From Isoetes taiwanensis (taxonomy: Eukaryota > Streptophyta > Lycopodiopsida > Isoetales > Isoetaceae): a stretch of 64,000 nt of DNA. The stretch's first letter is position 1. Every line of letters starts with the position of its first letter. The stretch covers positions 15,325,563-15,389,562 of the forward strand of contig JAJEKV010000021.1 of the NCBI GenBank assembly GCA_021234155.1, written 5' to 3'. The notes beneath the pieces were generated by a model, which was not told where the DNA came from, made no database searches, and saw nothing but the letters and a program-made list of their open reading frames with translations. This document shows, one piece after another, positions 55,761 through 64,000 of the stretch. A program made the translations under genes and the position numbers.

Positions 55761-57135
55761 CTCTAACGTCCATATATGCAACTTTCATCAATAGCATATC
55801 TTGATATTCGCAAAGGAATGGACATTATTTGCTTTTGTAATTATTTATGTTATTGAAATTGTCTAATGGCAGTATCATCAATGTACGAATTTGGCTTTTG
55901 TACACATATTGATGCTTGCAAGAACGGTCATGTTTGCGTTATCATGATCATGGACCAATGCTCCATATCTAGGATTTCCAAATCCCCAAGGCTCTCAATG
56001 TCTATTGTGTTCCATAGGAACCCTAAATTCAAGGTGGTGATAAAATGGAGAAGTAACATGAAAATGATAATTTCAAAAATCCCAATAGGAAGGAAAAACA
56101 TCGGAAGAAGATTCTTTCAAGTAACTTAGAGGACGTCTCTGTAGTTTGATAATTGAGACTCACGCTTTGGTAATTCTAAAGATGCAGAATTTAAAAGGAA
56201 AAAAAAACATCTAGAAGCTTTTTGGTAGTTTCCCTCAGCATGACACTTCTTCCAAAATGGATGCTTGAGAATGTTTTGGCAACCAGTGCATCAAAAAATG
56301 GATGAATGGTTGTTTTGGCAATTGCGTGCTTGTGTTACCTCATTCTAGACCGATCACGCCAATATATTTTTTTCATTTATAAAAATGTGCTTGTAAATCT
56401 CATATACAATTTGTGAACGTTATATGAAGCCATATACCTCATTTATAATAGGAGATACATGTTCCCATGAGAGTCAGACTTCAAAGTAATAAACATGAGA
56501 TTTCAAAAATTTAGCGCATTTCAAAAATTTAGCGCATTTCTGAAATATCAAAGTTCGACCTGAGTATGATGTTGGTACCTAGAATTTTATCAAAGACATA
56601 TCAATAGATAGAGTTCAATACTTGCTTCTACTAAACTTGTGCTCTGTGTTTCCGTGCAAATAGGCATGTGTTTAGACATCCATTTGATAATAAACAAATC
56701 AGTCAAGCTGCTATCCTTTAGATGCGCATGTGGGAATGAGGCACATTCACTTTAACAACGATTTAATTGTGCCATATTTAAATGTTGGGCAAATGGTATA
56801 CCTGTCAATCAGCTCCAAGCAACAAAAACGGGATTCACATTTTTATGCATTTGTGGCAATTATCAACTTCTCGAACATCTGATATTATATCTCATATGTG
56901 GTAAATAGATTAGAATTGTTATGACAGCAAAGGTATCTGCATAAAAAAATTGAAATTTCAATCAATTTTGATACTATTTGTGGAGTAAATAAGCAAGCCT
57001 TGGCAGCATTGATTACAACCTATTGTAAAATTGCCATCAATAGTCTCCGCACAATTCCAGCATAACTTACTGACTTCATTTTTGCATTCTCAATGAATAA
57101 TTTTAGAACAGGTACATTAGTAGCTTTATGAAGCT
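55761..57135. other. No gene seen
   Basis: AT-rich. A short duplication of ATTTCAAAAATTTAGCGC lies at 56501-56540. The 5' end of the Helitron should be somewhere here or beyond, but I could not place it. Confidence 0.3.
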
Positions 57136-57402
57136 TTATGAGAACATGTATTCTAAGCTTTCTTCAATCCTTCTTCTACTGGCATATTGAGGCTCATACC
57201 TCGTCAGCATAGCTTTAGAGCTTTGGAATTCTCTTTCAATTAAGAATTCATACACACTGTTAGTCCCTATAGTCTTGTCTTCGACGCTCTGTCTAAAGAT
57301 CCCCAACTGGACACTGAGAAATTGGAAATACATGTAACGAAGAGCAACAACACATTCTGGACCCTTGGGATGTAATCGATGATTTGTACCTCCGCACTAT
57401 AA
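57136..57402 (-). CDS. Candidate last exon of an unrecognised plant gene
   Basis: A splice acceptor (CCATTTGCAG at 57412-57403, or TTATAG 6 bp later) precedes an 86-codon open frame ending at TGA/TAA near 57136 (HPKGPECVVALRYMYFQFLS, then SVYEFLIEREFQSSKAML). It reads like a normal conserved protein, but I cannot name it. The exon at 57492-57558 would join in a different phase, so the model is not confirmed. Confidence 0.4.
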
Positions 57403-57491
57403 CTGCAAATGGCAAAAGCATGTACTGCTTAGCAAAAAGTCATTTATTACTAAATGAGAAATACATGCAATGAATTTAATGGATTAGTTAC

Positions 57492-57558
57492 CTCTTGCTT
57501 GAAAAGCCTCTAGTTCACTCGTATTCATATATGACATGTTGAAGTTCCACTTTAATTC
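57492..57558 (-). CDS. Candidate 67-bp exon
   Basis: Bounded by an acceptor (GGATTTCAG at 57567-57559) and a donor (GTAACT from 57491). One frame is open (ELKWNFNMSYMNTSELEAFQ). It lies 90 bp upstream of the candidate last exon. Function unknown. Confidence 0.35.
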
Positions 57559-58908
57559 CTGAAATCCATAGCACCGTTAGATAGCTGCAGAGTGGAGTTG
57601 GCTTTGCAATAGCCAGATAAAAATCAAACAGCCACATTATGCCCGTTGTCAAAATCAGATACAACCTTTGCAATACTAGTAAACAGATACATAGTATCTC
57701 ATGTTGGAAAGTATCTCATGTGTTGGGAAACATCTCGCTCATGGTTGTAAAACAGAACATTTAAATATTTGTATGCAGCTTCCCTATTAGATCCATCTAG
57801 ACATTTGTGTTCAATGTCATTAGCTGCAGCAACAATTGCTAAGTTAGCTACAAAAGGCTGGTTCATAACTTAGTCTATATGGCAGACCTTCTAAAGAAGC
57901 ACAATATTATAAAACAAAGAAAACAAAATATTTATTTATTTATAAAACAAAGCAAGCAAAATAATTAAAAGCATATGCTGTACATAAAAGACCTAATCCA
58001 GCATGAATAGAGTTGTTATCACCAGATTACATCCTCCTCAGCTGAAAAACATGTCAAAATCATAAATTGATGTGCCTTTTAAATAAAATGGAAACCATGA
58101 ACTCTAGTAGGACTTAACTTCATTCGAACTTCATCTGGGCTCTAGTAGGAAGAAAGCAAAAGAAACATGCCAGAAAATAGTTGTAACTTCCGTTCCATTT
58201 ACTTGAAATTTAGCTTGCAAAATCTAATAACACAAACCTGGACTAACCATGATCAAGAACTCCATAAACTGCTCGATTCCTTGTTATGCAATGCCTGAGG
58301 GTGAAATTACCATTAATAGCTTTTATGAAAGTCTGTATCACAAAGAACAATAGTTCACCTTGTTAAATAAAGATTGCAAAAATGAAACATTTGAGGCACA
58401 GGTTTCCTAATGTATGCTACCAACGCCAAAATACTACAGGAGTAGTCTTGAAGAAAATATTAATCTTTTGCAGAACTTGTCTTCCTATTCTAAGGTGGCC
58501 ATAGTAGTAATTAATTCAATGCACGGGCCATGAGGTTCCTAAACTTAGTAATGGCTAAACCATTGTTCCACCATAAAAGAAAAGCACAGTACCTGCTATT
58601 GAGGTTGCAGCAGAAAATAGAAGCTTCTATAAAGCTCTAAAGCATGCATGACAAAATGCAATAGGGTCTTGTTATGGCACTCAAAGCAATTCTTCTCGTC
58701 TGGCATAACACACCATATCTCATATGGAACTTTACTTTATCACCTCTTTATATTTGCACGACATATAAGTAGAATCATCACCAATTAAAGAAGCAATAAA
58801 ATATGCATCAAAGTTTAGGGTCAGCAATTACCTGACGCTGCGAATCAATTTGATGTCCACACACTGCTATGTGAAATCTAAAATCTAGATACAACAGGGC
58901 ATGGTGTT
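57559..58908. other. No gene seen
   Basis: AT-rich sequence. It may be intronic if the neighbouring exon candidates belong to one minus-strand gene. No exon with good borders was found here. Confidence 0.3.
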
Positions 58909-59385
58909 GCTTGCAACTCTTGTTGGCTTTGCTATGACATGCCTTCAACTGCAACAGTTGGCTTGCCTGGCGTTGCTACAGAGATGAAACAGTAAGTGCT
59001 TGTTAGAAACCGCCAATGCTCCATAGATCTTAATTCTCCTGCATAACAAAAGTGCGAAATGATGGCCTTTTTGACGATGTCTTTGTACTCCAAATACCTA
59101 GAGGATTTAAATGATTGTGTTACCCAAATACAATATGATCTTGACAGAGATGCTTGCAACTCTTGTTGGCTTTGCTATGACATGCCTTCAACTGCAACAG
59201 TTGCTTGCCTGGCGTTGCTACAGATATGAAACAGTAATTGCTTGTTAGAAACTGCCAATGCTCCATAGATCTTAATTCTCCTGCATAACAAAAGTGCGAA
59301 ATGATGGCCTTTTTGACGACGTCTTTGTACTCCAAATACCTAGAGGATTGAAATGATTGTGTTACCCAAATACAATATGATCTTT
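58909..59385. repeat. Tandem duplication of a 243-bp exon-like unit
   Basis: 58909-59151 and 59152-59385 are about 96% identical (start GCTTGCAACTCTTGTTGGC). On the minus strand each contains an acceptor-like tract (TTTCAATCCTCTAG in the upstream copy) and the same open reading RYLEYKDVVKKAIISHF(CYAGELRSMEHW), with conservative changes between copies (IVKKAI/VVKKAI). The protein is not recognised. Confidence 0.85.
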
Positions 59386-59399
59386 CCGTTGTGTGAATC

Positions 59400-61370
59400 A
59401 ATAAATTTGTTGGTTTTACAGCTTCTAAACCCATGAGCTTGATCGAACTTGCAGTCAAACCAGCACATAAAAGCAAATAAAATTACATAAAGCAATCCTG
59501 CAACATCCTGCAACAATTTCCTGAATTTTTTTAATGTTTAGGTATCAAGGTAGGTATCAAATGATTTCACGGTTATGCAACATAGGTACCAAGGTAAAAA
59601 ATCGTTTGCTTTCCTGCTACTATGCATGTAAGGAGATTTTGTGGGTCCTCAACATGCTCCAGAGATCAAATCCATGACAAAATGCCAAGCAAGAAGAGGC
59701 CGTAGCAAGTAATACAGAATAGCAAACCATTTAAGAAAGCATTTTACCAGAATGGATGCTAGCTCCTTTGCCAGGCAATTGTTGTAGCTCCAAACTCCCT
59801 CCGATTTAGCCAAATGCAAACAGCATGTGAACTTCCTGTGAGAACACTAAACAAAATAAGTAATGCCAGAAAACCCGGAAATAGGGTGTAAATCTAGCGA
59901 TCCATTCTAAAAGCTCTAGACATCTTTTTTGAGGCCACGAACCTGGTCGGATGCAAAAGCTCAAACATTGATCTGTTTGTGCATGAACAAAGCTTGATGT
60001 GGATCGATGCACTCCTCTCCACCGTTCCACACACGGACATAAGAAAAAAGACAAAGGGCATGCATTAGATGTGGTTTTACAGCAGAGCAGCTTCACTTCT
60101 TGAATGGAACGTAGAGAAGGATAATCGTCCTTGCAGCCAGAGCACTAACTAAAAAAATGAGGAGTATCCCTCGCCATATCGCAACGGTAGCCCTGCTGCG
60201 TTACCCACTGCCCACTGGCAAAAGAAATACTGGAAAAGAGGAAACCTCCCAACTTTACTCTTTCTTTCTTGTCTGTGTCGATTACGAACAAAGCCCATAC
60301 ATTTTGCTGATTTGCATATGTTGCATGCCCTTGCATGCCATTTGAAGGTAACATTTTGCTTTTTTCTATTCTTTCCAAGTGATTTAGCACTAACGCAATT
60401 ATCGCAGCTATATACTTTGATCTTTCACAGCCAGCCAACATCTAAAGATGATTCAATCTCGATTTTACGGTCAATACCTTGCCATAGCATTTTACAAAGA
60501 AATCCGAAGCTTCTTTGTGATTCGGCCCAGCTTCTAAAATCTCAAGCTGAGGATCCGAAGCTTCTACAATCTGAAGCTGTTGTTACTCTACTCACCTCCA
60601 GAAATCCGACCCTGAGTGCCAAAAGTAAGACGGAGGAGGAGTCCAAGGAATTTTGTAGCAGCAAGCATGCGGTTTTCAAATTGAATCTCGAAATTTCTGG
60701 CATTCAATTTCGCCAGCCCGCGTCCCGCTAGGGGGAACACAAAGTGGAAGGGCCTTCCCTTTGGCACGGAACCCAACAACATCTTAAAATAAAAAAGAAG
60801 ATAAAAAAATGCCCTTATGAGTTTCAATATTACCAAAATGCCCTTGTCTACAATATGCAATATAAATACATACAATTAAATTACTCAAAATACCCTTCTC
60901 TATTTATACCAGACACAATGGCACGAAAAAAAAGGGTTTGGGGGTCGTGGGCATGGATGCAGCCAAAAGGGAATTTGGTGCTTCTAGCTATGGATTCCGG
61001 TTAAAAGCAATAGTTTTATAGTGAAACCTGTTGGACTTTATAACGAAATTGAGAAGTAGAGGTACATTTTCTAAAGGATCGATTGTTTTTACTTGGTTTA
61101 TAGAACCAAACAGTCAAATTACTTCTCGAATTTGGCCTTTATATTTCTAAATTCGTCATTGAATTTCTGAACCATCTACTTGTAGTTCAAATCTGATTTT
61201 ATCTTTCTACTCTGAATCAGTTTCTGGTTATTATAAGTTTCTTTTCAATTTCTTACTCGCTTCTATAATAGTATTTCTATATTTTGCTTCAAGTTCGCTT
61301 CGGTTGCTAATTCCCAACATTGTAGAGAAAATACAGGCTCCACAATAGTGAATTTCAAAAATGCAGTGAG
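59400..61370. other. No gene seen
   Basis: No supported coding region. 59498-59515 repeats GCAACATCCTGCAAC. 60500-60570 repeats a GAAGCTTCTNNAATCTGAAGCT-like word. 60810-60900 contains the phrase ATTACCAAAATGCCCTT that also appears, inverted, near 42590 and 62440-62660, suggesting shared transposon ends. Confidence 0.35.
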
Positions 61371-61375
61371 ATATC

Positions 61376-62345
61376 ATGGCTTTGGCTGAGGGAAGACAAT
61401 TTGAATCCTTGAAGGAGCTTCGACGAGTTGTGCAGGATGGTGCAATTAATTCTCACGTTGAGTTAAAGGTAATCAAAGCAGACAAAAGAAGGTAAATTTC
61501 CTCAATGATTCATCCAAAACTTGTTTTTCCACAATTTTTGACGTATATTACTTCTGCTAGATTTACTATCGAATGCAAATCCCCTAGATGTCCCATGCAT
61601 CTTTGTATTCAAGGTGGTCCAGCATGCCACGTCAAAACAAATAGGGAAGTGCACAATTGTGGTGGCACGCTGCACTTGGGAAATAAAGAAGCAAGCTGAA
61701 AATGGTTGGCCGAATAATCGTTGGAGAAGTTTAAAGATCATCCTGATTACAAACCAAAGGAACTCATTGGTGGCTTGCATCGTGAAAAAGGCATTTCTAT
61801 CTCTTACCGGGTACTCTGGAAAGCAAGAGAAATTGCACATTGGGATCATACGATTGCATATCGAAAGCTTTGTAATTATTGTCAACACATAATGCATTGG
61901 TTGGATATATAGAGCGATCCATCAAAGGATCTTGTGAGCGTGGAAGACTATACCACATTTTGCCATCTACTATGTTGTCTGTGAGATCCATACTCTGATG
62001 TACATTAGGGTAAGCAGATATATACCTATGGAAGGTGGCAAGATATTTGGGCTTACTTTATGCACATGCAATAGTCGCTATTCTATATAGAAAAGAATGT
62101 GTGCAATCTTATGCACATATAGCACATTCATTGCAGTCTTATTGCGATACTTACAAGGAACCAATATTCCCTGTGGTTTTAGCGCACGATGATGTTATTT
62201 TACCACCAGCCACATGCAAACATCCTGGACATCCAAAAAACAAATACATACGGCACAGGAGAAGAAGGTATAGAGAAGATAGAACAACACTGTATAAGGT
62301 GTAATGGGAGGGGGCACAATGCTCAAAGTTATAGGGCTCCAATTC
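61376..62345 (+). pseudogene. Mutator-like transposase, N- and C-terminal parts, DDE core lost (copy 1)
   Basis: Exon 1 (61376-61491, MALAEGRQFESLKELRRVVQ) ends at a GTAAAT donor. A 69-bp intron ends at CTTCTGCTAG (61560). Exon 2 starts FTIECKSPRCPMHLCIQ and has the C-x4-C...H-x-C pattern (HNCGG) of the MuDR DNA-binding domain. It then loses frame, with KFKDHPDYKPKELIGGLH and AYRKLCNYC in other frames. At 62035-62345 the C-terminus reappears: HAIVAILYRKECVQSY (SWIM remnant), PPATCKHPGHPKNKY and the zinc knuckle C-N-G-R-G-H-N-A-Q-S-Y. The roughly 300-residue catalytic domain is deleted, so it cannot transpose by itself. Confidence 0.8.
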
Positions 62346-62419
62346 GATGATGAATGTGACTTTTGTAATTCCTTTGTTGAATTCAAACTTCTATTCTTGA
62401 GACATTTAGTGTAGATTAA

Positions 62420-62690
62420 GATTGGTATGTAAGAGCATTTTGGTAATTAAGTTTGGTGTGTAGGGGTATTTTGATAATTAAATTTGTTGTAGTTTGACCA
62501 AGACTGTTATATAATCGCATTTTGGTAATTAAGTTTGGTGTGTAGGTGCAGATTAGCAATTTGTTTGTATGTTTATTTTATACAAGTGTATTTATATGAG
62601 CCAAGGGCATTTTGGTAATTTCGAAACTCATAATGGCATTTTGGTGATTCCATAAACTCATAGGATATTTTGGTAATTATCCCTTTCAAA
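62420..62690. repeat. Short direct repeats after MULE copy 1
   Basis: CATTTTGGTAATTAAGTTTG and GTGTGTAGGGG/GTGTGTAGGTG occur two to three times between 62430 and 62560, followed by CATTTTGGTAATTTCG and ATTTTGGTAATTATCCC. They resemble element ends. Confidence 0.5.
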
Positions 62691-62692
62691 AA

Positions 62693-63130
62693 TGCAGTGA
62701 GATATCATGACTTTGGCTGAGTGAAGTGAATTCGAATCCTTGAAGGAGCTTCGACGAGCAGTGAGGGATGATACAATTAATTCTCACATTGAGTGAAAGG
62801 TGGTCAAAGCAGACAAAAGAAGGTAAGTTTCTTCAATACGATTCATCCAAAACCTTCTTTTTCACAATTTCTTACGTATATTATTTTTGCTAGATTTACT
62901 ACTAAGTACAAATCTCATAGATGTCCAGATGTCCATGGAGGTTGATGCTAGATCAAGACAAAAGGGAAGAGCACAATTGTGGTGGCACGCAACACTTGGT
63001 AAACAAAGAAGCAGGCTAAAAATGATTGGCCGAATAATCGTTGTTTAAAGATCATCCTGCTTACAAACCAAAGGAACTCATTGGCGACTTGCGTCTCTAT
63101 CTCTTACAGGGTAGCCTAAAAAGCGAAAGA
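62693..63130 (+). pseudogene. Mutator-like transposase N-terminal part (copy 2)
   Basis: 62707 on is a diverged duplicate of 61376 on, with several stop codons (for example TGA after TLAE). The intron borders (GTAAGT at 62823; TTTGCTAG ending 62893) are kept. Exon 2 lacks some of the zinc-binding residues of copy 1. Confidence 0.75.
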
Positions 63131-64000
63131 AATTGCACATGCTAAAATTCATGGAGATCATACTGCTGCATATCGAATGCTTCGTAATTATTGTCAAAAC
63201 ATATGGAAAATTAATCCTGGTAGCGTGGCATATGTTTAGGAAACCATTGAAAGCCGTTTTTGTGGTAAGAAATCCCTTTATGCTTGCATTGTAAGTAACA
63301 AAGAAGCAAAGAAAGCGGCCTTCAACTGTTTCCTGGACATAGGATACACTATCAGGATTATTTTCCAATATGTTTTGACAATAATTATGAAGCTTTTGAT
63401 ATGCAACAATATGATCCCCGTGGATTTGAGCATATGCAATTTCTTTGGCTTTTTAGAGATAGAGACACATTTTTCACAATGCAAGTCACCAATGAGTTCC
63501 TTTGACTTATAAGCAGGATGATCTTAAAACTTCTCCAACGATTATTCAGCCAACCATTTTGAGCTTGCTTCTTTGTTTCCCAAGTGCTGTGTGCCACTAC
63601 AATTGTGCCCTTCTCTATTTGTCTTGATCTGACATGCTGGACCACCTTGAATACAAGATACCTCCATGGACATCCCAAGAATTTGCATTCAATAGTAAAT
63701 CTAGAAAAAGAAATATACATCTCCAACAATTATTCAGCCAACCATTTTGAACTTGCTTCTTTGTTTCCCAAGTGTTGTGTGCCACTACAATTGTGCCCTT
63801 CCCTATTTGTCTTGATCTGGCATGCTGGATCACCTTGAATACAAGATATATGCAACCTCCATGGACATCCCAGGAATTTGCATTCAATAGTAAATCTAGA
63901 AAAAGAAATATACGTCAAAAATGGTGGTAAAAAGGTATAGAATGAATCGTATTGAAGAAATTTACCTTGTTTCGTCTGCTTTGATCACTTTGTTTCCCCT
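63131..64000 (-). pseudogene. Mutator-like transposase (copy 3), exon 2 duplicated in tandem, cut by window end
   Basis: Read on the minus strand, exon 1 end and donor lie at 63970-63955. The DNA-binding exon follows twice, at about 63905-63725 and 63720-63540. Each copy has its own TTTTTCTAG acceptor and FTIECKFLGCPWR, and HNCSGTQHLGNKEAS is preserved. Then come KELIGDLHCEKCVSISK and ILLHIKSFIIIV in broken frames. It faces copy 2 tail to tail near 63130. Strongest match between the duplicated exons is above 90%. Confidence 0.8.

Noticed and set aside
55866-56129. Plus-strand 87-codon ORF after the Helitron Rep
   Set aside because: No motif, AT-rich, and no sign of a start or splice context.

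Overview
The window looks like nuclear DNA of a land plant with a repeat-rich genome. It carries an intron-containing Rubisco activase gene, a plant-type class II phospholipase A1, and AT-rich intergenic DNA packed with nested plant transposons (Ty1/copia, LINE, hAT, Mutator-like, Helitron, MITEs). The Rubisco activase C-terminus and the LINE style make me lean towards a seed-free plant (fern, lycophyte or bryophyte), but the sequence does not settle this.

Layout: 1-0.4 kb holds a Mutator-like transposase fragment (minus). 0.7 kb holds a Helitron 3' end. 2.1-11.7 kb is a complete copia element (TSD GTGTC, tRNA-iMet primer site) broken by a hAT-like element, a 2.5-kb insertion, a 321-bp MITE and a LINE 3' fragment. 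15.1-15.5 kb holds one exon of a MIP2/NBAS (Sec39-family) homologue. 15.8-21.2 kb is a lipase pseudogene split by a 5.2-kb hAT-like element that itself carries a Helitron end. 21.2-26.6 kb is a GC-rich, antisense, broken LINE holding a second 321-bp MITE. 28.8-30.1 kb is an intact lipase, the only clearly intact host gene. 30.2-33.5 kb has tandem repeats and a hAT MITE built of palindromic repeats. 38.2-40.8 kb is a Rubisco activase gene (minus) with many small lesions, flanked by 169-bp direct repeats. 42.6-55.8 kb is a minus-strand Helitron (HUH and two-tyrosine Rep motifs) into which an 11.7-kb LTR retrotransposon (TSD ATGAA) has inserted. 57-59.4 kb holds exon-like pieces. 61.4-64 kb holds several partial Mutator-like transposase copies.

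The most unusual object is inside the 11.7-kb LTR element. It has no recognisable pol, but it has an intact 82-codon ORF (45115-45363) that starts with the exact histone H3 N-tail (ARTKQTAR) and ends with a diverged but collinear H3 C-terminal histone-fold segment, joined by a charged linker. Three 67-nt hairpins of one family lie around it. This looks like a captured, internally shortened histone H3 gene carried by a retrotransposon.

A second layer is technical. The two LTRs of that element are nearly identical over their first 425 bp, but the 5' LTR then differs from the 3' LTR almost only at CAG/CTG trinucleotides (changed to CG, CCG, CAAAG and so on). The same kind of change breaks the reading frames of Rubisco activase and probably the LINE. 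This pattern suggests systematic base-calling errors at CHG-methylated sites in unpolished patches, so some apparent pseudogenes here may be assembly artefacts.
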